A DNA stretch of 64,000 bases, from the NCBI RefSeq assembly GCF_003935375.1, contig NZ_RHQM01000015.1, forward strand, positions 1-64,000. The letters are read 5' to 3'. Both the position numbers and the translations under genes were made by a program. Source of the stretch: Stutzerimonas xanthomarina. GTDB taxonomy: Bacteria; Pseudomonadota; Gammaproteobacteria; Pseudomonadales; Pseudomonadaceae. The notes beneath the pieces were generated by a model. The model made no database searches and was not told the origin of the DNA. It was given only the letters and a program-made list of their open reading frames with translations. Shown here piece by piece: positions 10,168 to 19,534 of this stretch (its first letter is position 1; every line of letters begins with the position of its first letter).

Positions 10168-11484
10168 CTACAGGGTGCCGGTCCGTGGTGGCATCGGCTC
10201 GTCCTGCGCGACCGGATGCTCGTCGACCATTTCCGCCTCGTTGGCTGGCGCAGCATCAGCTTCGACTTCCGGGGTGTCGGGCATCAGCTCCAGCACGGTA
10301 TGGCTGGTACGCAGCATGGGTGTGAAATGACCGTGCGGCTCGGTGACCAGATCCACTACGCGACGCGGGCGCCAGAACGAGTAGATCGCGAGGATGCCCA
10401 GCGACACGGCGAAGAACAGCGGCAGGGCGATATGGCCGAACAGGTGCATCAGACCACCGGCGACCACCGGGCCGAACGCTGCACCGAAGCCGTTGGCCAG
10501 CAACAAGCCGCTGGAACCCGAAAGAATTTCATCCGGGTGCAACTGATCGACCATCTGCGCAACGGCGATCGAATAGATCGAAAATGCCAGCCCGCCCCAG
10601 AGAAACATCAGCCCCAGCAGCAGCGAGCCGGACAGGATCGGTGTGATCACCAGCGCCAGGACCGCGGCGATCGCTACCACCCAGAGCAGCACGACGCGCC
10701 GGTCATGCTTGTCCGAGAACAACCCGATCGGCCATTGCAGCACCGCGCCGCCGAGAATCGTGATGCTCATCAGCAGGCCGACACCGGCGGCATCGAAACC
10801 GACCTGGCTCGCATATACCGGCGCCAGACCCCAGAAACCGCCCAGCGTGAGCCCGGAAATACCGGCCGCCATCAACGGCAGCGGGGCGATGCGCGCCAGT
10901 TGCAGCAAATCGGTGGCTGGCATGTCCGGCAGCGCGGGTTGCGCCTGGCGGGTCAGGGTGATGGGCATCAGCGCGCTGCTGATGAGGATGGCGGCCAGCG
11001 CGAACAGCGTGAAATTCATCGGTGTGTCGAGGCTCAACAGCTGTTGGGCAGCCGCCAGCGCGCCGAGGTTGACCGCCATGTACAGCGCGAACACCTGGCC
11101 GCGCTTCTCGCCGCTGACCTGCGCGTTCAGCCAGCTTTCGATGACCATGTACAGCGTGACCAGCGACACCCCGTAGAGCACCCGCAGTACAAGCCACACC
11201 CACGGGTTGACGATCAGCACGTGTACCAGCACGGCGACGGCCGCCAGCGCGGCATAAAAAGCGAAGGTGCGGATATGGCCGATGCGGCGGATCAGCGAGG
11301 GCGCCAGCCAGGTGCCGATCAGGAAGCCGGCAAAATAGCCGGACATCATCAGACCGATCATGCCGGTGGAGTAGCCTTCGGCAACGCCGCGCAGCGTAAG
11401 CAAAGTATTGAGCAGCCCGTGCCCGAGCAGAAGCAGAGCCACGCCAGCGAGCAGGGAGCTGATAGGTGCGATCAAGGTTTTCAT
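10168..11484 (-). CDS. MFS transporter (YcaD-like)
   Basis: This 438-residue protein has twelve predicted membrane helices and an MFS motif-A-like loop (GTWLAPSLIRRIGH near residue 60, and LFSDKHDRRVVL near 260). The overall pattern resembles the YcaD group of major facilitator carriers. The last 50 or so residues are a soluble acidic tail (PEVEADAAPANEAEMVDE), which is unusual for the family. The substrate and direction of transport cannot be inferred. It lies in the same direction as the DUF2254 gene with a 140-base gap. Confidence 0.8.
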   Translation of the reverse strand: MKTLIAPISSLLAGVALLLLGHGLLNTLLTLRGVAEGYSTGMIGLMMSGYFAGFLIGTWLAPSLIRRIGHIRTFAFYAALAAVAVLVHVLIVNPWVWLVLRVLYGVSLVTLYMVIESWLNAQVSGEKRGQVFALYMAVNLGALAAAQQLLSLDTPMNFTLFALAAILISSALMPITLTRQAQPALPDMPATDLLQLARIAPLPLMAAGISGLTLGGFWGLAPVYASQVGFDAAGVGLLMSITILGGAVLQWPIGLFSDKHDRRVVLLWVVAIAAVLALVITPILSGSLLLGLMFLWGGLAFSIYSIAVAQMVDQLHPDEILSGSSGLLLANGFGAAFGPVVAGGLMHLFGHIALPLFFAVSLGILAIYSFWRPRRVVDLVTEPHGHFTPMLRTSHTVLELMPDTPEVEADAAPANEAEMVDEHPVAQDEPMPPRTGTL

Positions 11485-11624
11485 CGGGACACCCTAAATA
11501 ACGAGATGGCTGAAAACAAGTCGCGGCGCGTCCTGCGTCGAGCACAACGAAATGCAACTGTTTGATTTGTAAATGATTGAGGCGGGCCGGGCTGTCGTGC
11601 CTTCGCCCAGGGCAGAGCGCATGT

Positions 11625-12950
11625 TCAGGACTCCCGCGTCAGCGTGTTCTCCAGCGGCTCGGCGTGACGCACGGCCTGGTTCAGTAACTGCACAGCCTCG
11701 GCGACGGCGCAGCGATCCAGCGCGCCGTTCAGAGAGCCGGATGCCTGTTCGAGGATCGCCTGGGCGTGGTGCAGGATCACCCGTTCGTCCTCGGCGTCCG
11801 TCGCGCTGAAGAGGAGGTTCTTGCACGCCTGAAGCAGGGTAAGCAGCACCTGCAGGTCCTCTTTGCCGTATGCACGCAGCGAGCCGAAGGCCAGCAGAAG
11901 CATCTGATGCAGATCGAGCTCGCTGAGGAAGACCCGTGGCGCACCTTGTTCGGGCGCGACATCGTAGTCCGGCAACTTCATTCGTTCGCTGAGCAGCACG
12001 CCCATCATGTCGATCGCCTTGATCGCCGTTCCCGGATCATTGATGCCCGGGCTTAGCGCGCGTACGGCAATCTCGATGATCTGCTTGAAGCCGAAGAAAA
12101 AATGCCGGTGGGCGTATTCCTCGACGTAGAAATCGAAACAGTCGAGCAATTGCGTGACGCATTGTTCGTCCAGCTCTTTGCTCAGCCGGATCAACGGATG
12201 GCCAGGCATGACGAAAAAGCCGTAGTGCACCTGCACGGTCATACAGGCGTCCTGTTCGTTGAGCAGATCCTGCACCGCAGAGATGTTCAGCGCCTTGAAA
12301 TAGCCGGAGCGCCGCGCCCGGACGGTCTGCCAGCCGCTGTCGTCCGGCCAGTCGGCGACTTCGCAACGCTCCAGTCGCTCCCGTCGTTGTTGCAGCTGGG
12401 CGTAGGTCTGCTTGTAAACGCGATTGAGGATGTAATCCACCTGGATCGACAGCGATATGGAGCGAATGAAGTACACGAACAAACACAGGCAGATCACCGC
12501 GAGCCCCAGCGCCAGGAAGATGCCCAGGCTCGGTACGTTGATGTCGTCGCCTTCCTGAATGGTCGAGATCAGCATCAGCGAATCGATGATCGTGCCGAGA
12601 TAGACGCCGAGCACCACTTGATGGCTGCGGCTGCTGATCAGCCCGGGAATGACTCGCGGTGACAGCGACGAGGCGGCCGAGTTGAGCACCACCATCACCA
12701 TCGAGAAGCTGAACACCATTAGCGAAATGATCCCGCCGACCAGCGTGCCGAGGATCAACCGGGCGTTCTCGGCGTTCTTCACCAGCCCCAGATCCAGGTC
12801 TTCCTTGTACGGCTGCAGCCAGGTCATCTCCAGCAGGATCGTAACGACGCACAGGACGGCCAAACCGAGGGCGATCAGGGTCGGGTAGAAGGCGATGCTG
12901 CCGGTGACTCGGTGATACAGCCGGAACAGCCGATTGGTCAGTGCGGACAT
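11625..12950 (-). CDS. DUF2254 membrane protein
   Basis: This 441-residue integral membrane protein matches the DUF2254 layout: two membrane helices near the N-terminus (about 20-42 and 62-85), two more around 105-160, then a long soluble C-terminal domain with the conserved ALSPGINDPGTAIKAIDMM segment near residue 305. The function of the family is unknown. GGGAG lies before the ATG. It sits 72 bases from the 3' side of the LysR gene, in the same direction. Confidence 0.85.
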   Translation of the reverse strand: MSALTNRLFRLYHRVTGSIAFYPTLIALGLAVLCVVTILLEMTWLQPYKEDLDLGLVKNAENARLILGTLVGGIISLMVFSFSMVMVVLNSAASSLSPRVIPGLISSRSHQVVLGVYLGTIIDSLMLISTIQEGDDINVPSLGIFLALGLAVICLCLFVYFIRSISLSIQVDYILNRVYKQTYAQLQQRRERLERCEVADWPDDSGWQTVRARRSGYFKALNISAVQDLLNEQDACMTVQVHYGFFVMPGHPLIRLSKELDEQCVTQLLDCFDFYVEEYAHRHFFFGFKQIIEIAVRALSPGINDPGTAIKAIDMMGVLLSERMKLPDYDVAPEQGAPRVFLSELDLHQMLLLAFGSLRAYGKEDLQVLLTLLQACKNLLFSATDAEDERVILHHAQAILEQASGSLNGALDRCAVAEAVQLLNQAVRHAEPLENTLTRES

Positions 12951-13022
12951 GGTGGCTCCCTGCGATGGTCCGCCGAAGCGGGGCTACCCGCCTTTCGGCA
13001 GCATCCGGGGCGTAACGTTCGC

Positions 13023-13916
13023 TCACGCCTTGTCGTCGGGAACGAGAGTCGCGATCAGTGCACGCACGCTGCCGGGCAGCGCGTCCAGTTCGCGAACCAG
13101 AATGCTGCGCTCGCGCACTGCCCAGGGTTCATCAAGTGCCACCAGCGCAAGCTGCATGGTGCGGCTGTGCCGCCTTGCCGCGGATTCCGGAATGATACCG
13201 ATGCCCACACCGGCCTCAATCATCCGGCACACCGCTTCGAAGCTGGAGACCTGGATGCGCAGCGATAGCTGACCACCGAGCCTTTCCACCTGATCGCGCA
13301 GGAAGGTCAGCAGCGTGCTGCCCTCATGCAGGCCGATGTGCTGGCAGGCCAGCGTCTGGCGCAGCGTGACCTGTTGCTCGCCTGACAGCGGATGGCCGAT
13401 CGGCACGGCGAGCAGCAGGCGGTCGGTGCTGAAGTGCAGCACCTGCAGTCCCTCGGCGCGTACCGGCCCGGCGATGATGCCCATGTCGGTGCTGCCGTCG
13501 AGCACGCCACGGACGATGTCGCGGCTCAGCCTTTCCTGCAGGTCAACGGTCACGCCGGGGCGCTCGGCAAGAAAGCCGGCCAGCACTTCCGGCAGAAATT
13601 CGGTCACCGCGGTGGTGTTGGCGAAGATACGGATATGTCCGGCCGAATCGGTGCCGTATTCGGTGAACTCGCTCTTCAAGTAATCGACCTGACGCATGAT
13701 CAGCCGCGCGTGCTGCAGCAGCTTGTGTCCGGCCGGCGTCAGCTCGACACCGCGGCTGTCGCGATAGAGGAGGCGGCTGTCGAGCTGGCTTTCCAGCGCC
13801 TTGATGCGAGCGCTGGCCGCTGCCGGTGACAGATGGGCACGGCGTGCGCCCTGGGTCAGGCTCGGGGATTCGGCGATATGAATGAACAGGCGCAGGTCGG
13901 CCAGATCGAAATGCAT
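13023..13916 (-). CDS. LysR-type regulator of the itaconate operon (ItcR/RipR-like)
   Basis: The product (297 residues) has the N-terminal winged helix-turn-helix of LysR regulators (LADLRLFIHIAESPSLTQGA, residues 5-24) and a C-terminal effector-binding domain. It is divergent from the ich gene, with a 125-base shared control region containing a candidate LysR palindrome. In P. aeruginosa and Yersinia the LysR gene in this position activates the itaconate operon in response to itaconate; I infer the same here from position. It is paralogous to the regulator at 26547. Confidence 0.88.
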   Translation of the reverse strand: MHFDLADLRLFIHIAESPSLTQGARRAHLSPAAASARIKALESQLDSRLLYRDSRGVELTPAGHKLLQHARLIMRQVDYLKSEFTEYGTDSAGHIRIFANTTAVTEFLPEVLAGFLAERPGVTVDLQERLSRDIVRGVLDGSTDMGIIAGPVRAEGLQVLHFSTDRLLLAVPIGHPLSGEQQVTLRQTLACQHIGLHEGSTLLTFLRDQVERLGGQLSLRIQVSSFEAVCRMIEAGVGIGIIPESAARRHSRTMQLALVALDEPWAVRERSILVRELDALPGSVRALIATLVPDDKA

Positions 13917-13939
13917 GCTTGATACCGGTACTTGGAACG

Positions 13940-13960
13940 GCGTTCAGCTTAGCCGAACGC
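13940..13960. promoter_or_regulatory. Candidate LysR operator between the regulator and ich
   Basis: The inverted repeat GCGTTC-N9-GAACGC spans 13940-13960, 24 bases from the regulator start codon and 82 from the ich start. The T-N11-A style symmetry and the central position in a divergent promoter are typical of LysR sites. No footprint data are available. Confidence 0.5.
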
Positions 13961-14041
13961 TGGTGCCGGTAAATACAAATTCACGGAACGCCGCCTTCGT
14001 AGCATTCTCCAGCGAATCAAAGACAACGACCGGAAGCCGCA

Positions 14042-14863
14042 ATGACCGATATCTCTGCCTGGATTGGCCGCAGCGAAGAAGTGCACGACCAGCTCAGCCG
14101 CAACCTGCTGATGCGCATCGCCGCCACATTCGGCGAAACAACGCCCGCTCATGGCGAGGCCTTGCCGCCGTTGTGGCAATGGTGCTTCTTTCAGGAGCCC
14201 ATCGCCGAGAGCGGTCTGGGCGAGGACGGTCACCCGGCGCGCGGCGGCTTCCTGCCCCCGGCCGACAACCGCAACCGCATGTGGGCCGGCGGTCGGGTCG
14301 AGTTCCTTCGTCCTCTGGAAGCCGGTGGCGAGGCGCGGCGGGTATCGACCATCAAGCACATCGAGGAAAAACAAGGGCGCACCGGTGCGCTGCTGTTCGT
14401 CACCGTGCAGCACGACTACTTGCAGGACGGTCGTCTGGCCATCCGCGAAGAGCAGGACATCGTCTACCGTGAGCCGAGCCCGCCGAAAACCAGCAGTGGC
14501 GAACCCATGGTCGCCGGTGGCTGGCGCGAGGCGGTAACGCCGACGCCGACGCTGCTGTTCCGCTATTCGGCGGTCACCTTCAACGGCCATCGCATCCATT
14601 ACGACTGGCCCTACGTCACCGAGGCCGAGGGCTATGCCGGTCTGGTCGTTCACGGCCCGCTGATCGCCACGCTCAACCTGCGCGCCTTTTGCCGCGCCAA
14701 TCCCGACGCCCGCCTGCGCCGCTTTGCCTACCGCGGCCTGCGCCCGCTGATTGCACCGCAGCCGTTCGAGGTCGGCGGTCGTATCGTGGCGCCGGGCAAG
14801 GCCGAACTCTGGGCCGGCGATCACAACGGCCTGGCGCAGAAAGCCGAAGTGGAATTCGACTGA
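14042..14863 (+). CDS. ich: Itaconyl-CoA hydratase (Ich/RipB), hotdog fold
   Basis: Ich hydrates itaconyl-CoA to (S)-citramalyl-CoA, the middle step of itaconate breakdown. The 273-residue protein has two hotdog domains: an N-terminal FAS1-type dehydratase-like part and a C-terminal MaoC-like part with H186-Y-D188 and the hydratase loop GLVVHGPL (His204), which are the likely catalytic residues. It is the first gene of the operon and starts 125 bases from the divergent regulator. Mesaconyl-CoA hydratases are close relatives, so substrate breadth is possible; the neighbours ict and ccl favour itaconate. Confidence 0.88.
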   Translation: MTDISAWIGRSEEVHDQLSRNLLMRIAATFGETTPAHGEALPPLWQWCFFQEPIAESGLGEDGHPARGGFLPPADNRNRMWAGGRVEFLRPLEAGGEARRVSTIKHIEEKQGRTGALLFVTVQHDYLQDGRLAIREEQDIVYREPSPPKTSSGEPMVAGGWREAVTPTPTLLFRYSAVTFNGHRIHYDWPYVTEAEGYAGLVVHGPLIATLNLRAFCRANPDARLRRFAYRGLRPLIAPQPFEVGGRIVAPGKAELWAGDHNGLAQKAEVEFD

Positions 14864-14882
14864 GGTGTATGGCGGGACTCCG

Positions 14883-15031
14883 CCCCTCACCCTAACCCTC
14901 TCCCCTAGGGGGCGAGGGGACTGGTCGGTGTCCGGTTTCTAGGTCGGTGTACACGCGATGCCAAGGCATAACCTCCGACCGTACACCGGATAGCTCCCTC
15001 GCCCCTCTGGGGAGAGGGCTGGGGTGAGGGG
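14883..15031. repeat. Long inverted repeat (CCCCTCACCCTAACCCTCTCCC type)
   Basis: The arms at 14883-14919 and 14995-15031 are near-perfect complements, starting CCCCTCACCCT and ending AGGGTGAGGGG-like. A second complementary pair lies inside (about 14931-14955 against 14972-14990), so the whole intergenic segment could fold into one long hairpin. This is a known type of dispersed intergenic repeat in Pseudomonas and related genomes. Confidence 0.8.
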
Positions 15032-15061
15032 CGACCTCTCTAACAACGAGAACGTATCGAG

Positions 15062-16243
15062 ATGACGACGAATCACAACTACCAGGACGCTAGGCACAAA
15101 GAACTCAATTTCATCCGTGAAGGCGTGCGTGCCCTCTGTGCCGAATTTCCCGCCGAGTACTGGCGCAGGATCGACGAGGAGAAGGGCTTCCCGGAAGCCT
15201 TCGTCACCGCCATGACCGAAGCTGGCTGGCTCTCGGCGATGATTCCGGAAGAGTACGGCGGCTCGGGCCTGGGCCTGGCCGAGGCTTCGGTGATCCTCGA
15301 GGAGGTCAACCGTTGCGGCGGCAACTCCGGGACCATTCATGGGCAGATGTACAACATGTTCACGCTGCTCAGAAACGGCAGCGAGGAGCAGAAGCGCTAC
15401 TACCTGCCGAAGCTCGCCAGTGGCGAGCTGCGCCTGCAGTCCATGGGCGTCACCGAGCCGACCACCGGCACCGACACCACCAAGATCAAGACCACCGCCG
15501 TGCACCGGGGCGACAAATACGTGATCAACGGGCAGAAGGTGTGGATCTCGCGCATCCAGCACTCCGACCTGATGATCCTGCTGGCACGCACTACGCCGCT
15601 GGCCGAGGTGCAGCGCAAGTCCGAGGGCATGTCGATCTTTCTCGTCGACCTGCGTGAGGCCATCGGCAACGGCCTGACCGTGCAGCCGATCGCCAACATG
15701 GTCAACCACGAGACCAACGAGCTGTTCTTCGACAACCTGGAAATTCCGGCCAGCAGCCTGATCGGCGAGGAGGGCAAGGGCTTTCGTTACATCCTCGATG
15801 GCCTCAATGCCGAACGCACGCTGATCGCCGCCGAGTGCATCGGCGATGGCCGCTGGTTCGTCGAGAAGTCCGCGCAGTACGCCCGCGACCGTGTGGTGTT
15901 CGGCCGGCCTATCGGGCAGAACCAGGGCGTGCAATTCCCCATCGCCGAAGCACACATCGAGATCGAGGCGGCGGACCTGATGCGCTGGCGCGCCTGCGAG
16001 GAATACGACGCCGGGCGTAACGCAGGTGCCGCCGCCAACATGGCCAAGTACCTGGCGGCCAAGGCGAGCTGGGAGGCGGCCAACGCCTGCCTGCAGACCC
16101 ACGGTGGCTTCGGCTTCGCCAACGAATACGACGTCGAGCGCAAGTTCCGCGAGACGCGGCTGTACCAGGTGGCGCCGATCTCCACCAACCTGATCCTGTC
16201 GTACGTGGCCGAGCATTTGCTCGAGCTGCCGCGCTCGTTCTAA
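15062..16243 (+). CDS. Acyl-CoA dehydrogenase of the itaconate operon
   Basis: This is a 393-residue FAD-dependent acyl-CoA dehydrogenase. Landmarks are LQSMGVTEPTTGTDTTKIKT near residue 125 (flavin contact), WISRIQHSDL, DRVVFGRPIGQNQGVQFPIA near residue 280, and the C-terminal HGGFGFANEYDVERKFRE. It may oxidise a branched dicarboxylyl-CoA such as methylsuccinyl-CoA to mesaconyl-CoA, which would feed the same route, but this is inference. An equivalent gene (PA0879, from memory) is next to ich in P. aeruginosa and is not needed for the three-step itaconate pathway. Confidence 0.85.
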   Translation: MTTNHNYQDARHKELNFIREGVRALCAEFPAEYWRRIDEEKGFPEAFVTAMTEAGWLSAMIPEEYGGSGLGLAEASVILEEVNRCGGNSGTIHGQMYNMFTLLRNGSEEQKRYYLPKLASGELRLQSMGVTEPTTGTDTTKIKTTAVHRGDKYVINGQKVWISRIQHSDLMILLARTTPLAEVQRKSEGMSIFLVDLREAIGNGLTVQPIANMVNHETNELFFDNLEIPASSLIGEEGKGFRYILDGLNAERTLIAAECIGDGRWFVEKSAQYARDRVVFGRPIGQNQGVQFPIAEAHIEIEAADLMRWRACEEYDAGRNAGAAANMAKYLAAKASWEAANACLQTHGGFGFANEYDVERKFRETRLYQVAPISTNLILSYVAEHLLELPRSF

Positions 16244-16253
16244 CGGCGCCAAA

Positions 16254-16340
16254 CGTAGGGTGGAAAACGGCGAAGCCTTTTCCACGCGTATCGAACAGGC
16301 GACACAGGTGGTGGAAATGCTTCGCGATTTCCACCCTACG
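16254..16340. repeat. GTAGGGTGGA-type inverted repeat
   Basis: Arms CGTAGGGTGGAAA (16254-16266) and TTTCCACCCTACG (16328-16340) are exact complements, with imperfect secondary pairing between them. The same unit recurs at 18112, 18185, 24993 and 58674 in this window. Confidence 0.85.
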
Positions 16341-16356
16341 AAAAGGGAAGTGCGTC

Positions 16357-16761
16357 ATGAATATCAGCCACCTCGACCATCTGGTCCTCACCGTCGCCGA
16401 TATCGAAAAGACGGTGGACTTCTACACCCGCGTGCTAGGCATGCAGGCGGTGACCTTCGGCGAAGGGCGCAAGGCGCTGACCTTCGGCAACCAGAAGATC
16501 AACCTGCACCAGGCCGGGCGTGAATTCGAGCCCAAGGCTGAGCGGCCGACGCCCGGTTCGGCGGACCTCTGCTTTATCGTCGCCACGCCATTGGATCGAG
16601 TCATTGCGCACCTAGAAGCGCAGGGCGTCGCTATCGTCGAAGGTCCTGTGCAGCGCACCGGCGCGACCGGACCGATCCTCTCGGTGTACCTGCGCGACCC
16701 CGACCAGAACCTCATCGAACTGTCCAATCCGTTAGAGAATCCGCTGGAGCCCAACGCATGA
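16357..16761 (+). CDS. VOC-superfamily (glyoxalase-like) protein
   Basis: The 134-residue product is a single VOC unit: LDHLVLTVADIEKTVDFYTR at residues 6-25 with a candidate metal His8, GRKALTFGNQKINLHQ near 40-54 with His53, and LRDPDQNLIEL near 115 with the metal-binding Glu. It resembles ring-cleavage or glyoxalase-like small VOC proteins annotated as virulence protein-like. Its stop overlaps the next start by four bases (ATGA), so translation is coupled. An epimerase or isomerase role on a CoA-bound dicarboxylate is possible but not shown. Confidence 0.82.
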   Translation: MNISHLDHLVLTVADIEKTVDFYTRVLGMQAVTFGEGRKALTFGNQKINLHQAGREFEPKAERPTPGSADLCFIVATPLDRVIAHLEAQGVAIVEGPVQRTGATGPILSVYLRDPDQNLIELSNPLENPLEPNA

Positions 16762-18110
16762 GCCAGCACACCCGTGCCCTGACCGAATTCCTCGCCGGGC
16801 TCGCCTATGAGCAGATCCCCGAACCGGTGCTCGCCCGCACCGAAGACCTCTTTCTCGACTGGCTCGGCTCGGCCCTGGCCAGCGCCGGCTCGCATCCGAT
16901 TCCGCTGTTCGAGCGTTACGCGCAGAGCATGGGCCCGACCGACGGGCCGGCGCGCATTCTGGTCAACGGCCAGAGCAGCTCGGCCTATTTCGCCGCGCTG
17001 GTGAATGCCGCCAGTTCGCACCTGGTGGAGCAGGACGACCTGCACAACAGTTCCGTGCTGCACCCGGCCACGGTGGTGTTTCCCGCTGCGCTGGCGGCGG
17101 CGCAGGATCTCGGCAAGTCCGGCCGCGAGCTGCTGGTGGCCTCGGTGGCCGGCTACGAGGCGGGCATCCGCATCGGTGAGTTCCTCGGCCGCTCGCATTA
17201 CCGCATCTTCCACACCACCGCGACGGTCGGCACCCTGGCCGCGGCGGTGGCCGTCGGCAAGCTGATGGATTTCGACCAGCAGCAGTTCACCCATCTGCTC
17301 GGCAGCGCCGGTACGCAAGCGGCGGGGCTGTGGGAGTTTCTCCGTGACGCGGCGGACTCCAAGCAGCTGCACACCGCCAAGGCGGCTGCCGATGGCCTGC
17401 TCGCCGCCTACCTGACCGCCGATGGCCTGACCGGCGCGCAGAACATACTCGAAGGCGAGCAGGGCATGGCGGCGGGCATGTCCAGCGATGCCGAGCCGAG
17501 CAAGCTGTCCGACCGGCTCGGCAGCCGCTGGGCGCTGGCGGAAACCTCCTTCAAGTTCCACGCTTCCTGCCGCCATACCCACCCGGCGGCCGATGCGCTG
17601 CTGGCGCTGATGCAGCGCGAGGGGCTCGGGGCCGATGACATTGCCTCGGTCACCACCCGCGTGCACCAGGGCGCGATCGACGTGCTCGGCCGCGTGACGG
17701 TGCCGCAGACGGTGCATCAAGCCAAATTCTCCATGGGCACCGTGCTGGGGCTGATCGCCCTGTACGGCAAGGCCGGCCTGACCGAATTCCACAGCCATGC
17801 GCTCAGCGACCCGCGCGTCGGCGAGTTCCGCGAGAAGGTCTCGATGACGCTCGATCCCGAGGTGGACGGCGCCTACCCGGTACGCTGGCTCGGTCGCGTC
17901 GAAGTGACCACCGCCGATGGCCGCACGCTGCACGGCGCCATCGACGAGCCGAAGGGCGACCCGGGCAACACGCTGAGCCGCGCCGAGCTGGAGGACAAGT
18001 TCCGCCGCCTGGTGCAGTTCTCCGCGGCGCGCAGCGATGACCAGGCGGGCGCGCTGATCGATACGGTCTGGCGCCTGCGCGAGAGCGGGAATTTAGACAT
18101 GTTGAGGTGA
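16758..18110 (+). CDS. MmgE/PrpD family protein
   Basis: The 450-residue product belongs to the MmgE/PrpD family, which includes 2-methylcitrate dehydratase and cis-aconitate decarboxylase. Family landmarks visible are DWLGSALA near residue 35, LVEQDDLHNSSVLHPATVV near 93-111 and the FKFHASCRHTHPAADALL segment near 262. Since itaconate itself is formed by a cis-aconitate decarboxylase of this fold, a role in hydrating or isomerising itaconate-like acids is plausible but unproved. It is coupled to the VOC gene by an ATGA overlap; a repeat block separates it from ict. Confidence 0.85.
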   Translation: MSQHTRALTEFLAGLAYEQIPEPVLARTEDLFLDWLGSALASAGSHPIPLFERYAQSMGPTDGPARILVNGQSSSAYFAALVNAASSHLVEQDDLHNSSVLHPATVVFPAALAAAQDLGKSGRELLVASVAGYEAGIRIGEFLGRSHYRIFHTTATVGTLAAAVAVGKLMDFDQQQFTHLLGSAGTQAAGLWEFLRDAADSKQLHTAKAAADGLLAAYLTADGLTGAQNILEGEQGMAAGMSSDAEPSKLSDRLGSRWALAETSFKFHASCRHTHPAADALLALMQREGLGADDIASVTTRVHQGAIDVLGRVTVPQTVHQAKFSMGTVLGLIALYGKAGLTEFHSHALSDPRVGEFREKVSMTLDPEVDGAYPVRWLGRVEVTTADGRTLHGAIDEPKGDPGNTLSRAELEDKFRRLVQFSAARSDDQAGALIDTVWRLRESGNLDMLR

Positions 18111-18111
18111 C

Positions 18112-18172
18112 CGTAGGGTGGGCTTCAGCCCACCACAGGTAACACGCTCCGGTGGGCTGAAGCCCACCCTAC
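18112..18172. repeat. Perfect 22-bp inverted repeat, GTAGGGTGGG type
   Basis: The arms at 18113-18134 and 18151-18172 are exact complements, each itself containing a smaller GGGCTTCAGCCC-like palindrome. This immediately follows the stop codon of the MmgE/PrpD gene and may form a stable RNA hairpin inside the operon transcript. Confidence 0.9.
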
Positions 18173-18184
18173 TAGAAGCGCAAT

Positions 18185-18290
18185 CGTAGGGTGGATGACG
18201 GCGAAGCCTCATCCACCAAAGTGGCGCCAGAGTGCCCAGAGACTTGAACAGACGCGTGGAAAAGGCGTTGCCCTTTTCCACCCAACGCCG
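18185..18290. repeat. GTAGGGTGGATGA-type repeat unit(s)
   Basis: CGTAGGGTGGATGACGGCGA starts at 18185 and its complement-like CATCCACC ends at 18217; a second half unit of GTGGAAAAGGCG...TTTTCCACCCA lies at 18255-18284. The block extends the repeat cluster between the MmgE/PrpD gene and ict. Confidence 0.7.
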
Positions 18291-18308
18291 AATTTGCAGG
18301 AACCGAAC

Positions 18309-19514
18309 ATGAACGACACCCAAGGCAAACCCCGCCCACTCGATGGCATCACCGTGGTCAGCCTCGAGCACGCCATCGCCGCGCCGTTCTGCACGCGCCA
18401 GCTGGCCGACCTCGGCGCACGGGTGATCAAGATCGAGCGGCCCGGTGCCGGCGACTTCGCCCGCGGCTACGACGAGCGGGTCGACGGCCTGGCCTCGCAT
18501 TTCGTCTGGACCAACCGCTCCAAGGAAAGCCTGAGCCTGGACGTGAAGCAGGACGCCGCTGCCCAGGTCCTCGACCAGCTCTTGGCCAAGGCCGACGTGC
18601 TGGTGCAGAACCTCGCGCCCGGTGCCGCGGCGCGCATGGGTCTGTCGTTCGAGACGCTGCACGAGCGCTTTCCGCGGCTGATTGTCTGCGACATCTCCGG
18701 CTACGGCGAGGGCGGCCCCTACGAGCAGAAGAAGGCCTATGACCTGCTGATCCAGAGCGAGGGCGGCTTTCTCTCCGTCACCGGCGGGGCGGGTGAGACC
18801 GAGATGGCCAAGGCCGGCTGCTCCATCGCCGATATCGCCGCGGGCATGTACGCCTACACCGGCGTGCTCTCGGCGCTGATGCTGCGCGACAAGACGGGCG
18901 AGGGCAGCCGCGTCGACGTTTCAATGCTCGAAAGCCTGGTGGAGTGGATGGGCTACCCGTTGTACTACGCCTACAAGGGCGCGACGCCGCCGCCGCGTGC
19001 CGGCGCCGCGCACGCCACCATCTACCCCTACGGTCCGTTCCCCACCGGTGACGGCGGCACGGTGATGCTCGGCCTGCAGAACGAGCGCGAGTGGCTGGCG
19101 TTCTGCGACAAGGTCCTGCTGCAGCCGGAGCTGGCGCAGGACGTGCGCTTCTCCAGCAACTCGCAGCGCTCGGACAACCGCGAGGCGCTGCGCGCGATCA
19201 TCGTCGACGCGTTCGGCAAGCTGAGTGCCGACGAAGTGATTGCGCGCCTGGATGCCGCGCCCATCGCCAATGCCCACGTCAACGACATGGCCGGTGTCTG
19301 GGCGCATCCGCAGCTGGATGCCCGCCAGCGTTGGAGCGAGGTGGACAGCCCGTCCGGCCGCCTGCCGGCATTGCTGCCACCGGGACGCAACAGCGCCTTC
19401 GCCCCGCGCATGGACCCCATCCCCGCGCTGGGCCAGCACACCGATAGTTTGCTCGCCGAGCTGGGCTACGCCCCCGCGGATATCCAGCGGCTACACGAGC
19501 AGGGCGCGGTATGA
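18309..19514 (+). CDS. ict: Itaconate CoA-transferase (Ict/RipA), CaiB/BaiF family III
   Basis: Ict moves CoA from succinyl-CoA (or a similar donor) to itaconate. The 401-residue protein is a type III CoA-transferase, with the N-terminal signature LEHAIAAPFCTRQLADLGARV and the catalytic Asp predicted at residue 175 in CSIADIAAGMY. The ATG at 18309 gives the usual N-terminus MNDTQGKPRPLDGI; codons back to 18195 run through the repeat. It is coupled to the downstream lyase gene (start codons at 19511 or 19535). Assignment to itaconate rests on co-location with ich and ccl, the arrangement proved in P. aeruginosa and Yersinia. Confidence 0.9.
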   Translation: MNDTQGKPRPLDGITVVSLEHAIAAPFCTRQLADLGARVIKIERPGAGDFARGYDERVDGLASHFVWTNRSKESLSLDVKQDAAAQVLDQLLAKADVLVQNLAPGAAARMGLSFETLHERFPRLIVCDISGYGEGGPYEQKKAYDLLIQSEGGFLSVTGGAGETEMAKAGCSIADIAAGMYAYTGVLSALMLRDKTGEGSRVDVSMLESLVEWMGYPLYYAYKGATPPPRAGAAHATIYPYGPFPTGDGGTVMLGLQNEREWLAFCDKVLLQPELAQDVRFSSNSQRSDNREALRAIIVDAFGKLSADEVIARLDAAPIANAHVNDMAGVWAHPQLDARQRWSEVDSPSGRLPALLPPGRNSAFAPRMDPIPALGQHTDSLLAELGYAPADIQRLHEQGAV

Positions 19515-19534
19515 ACGCACCCAGGAGCCAGCCC

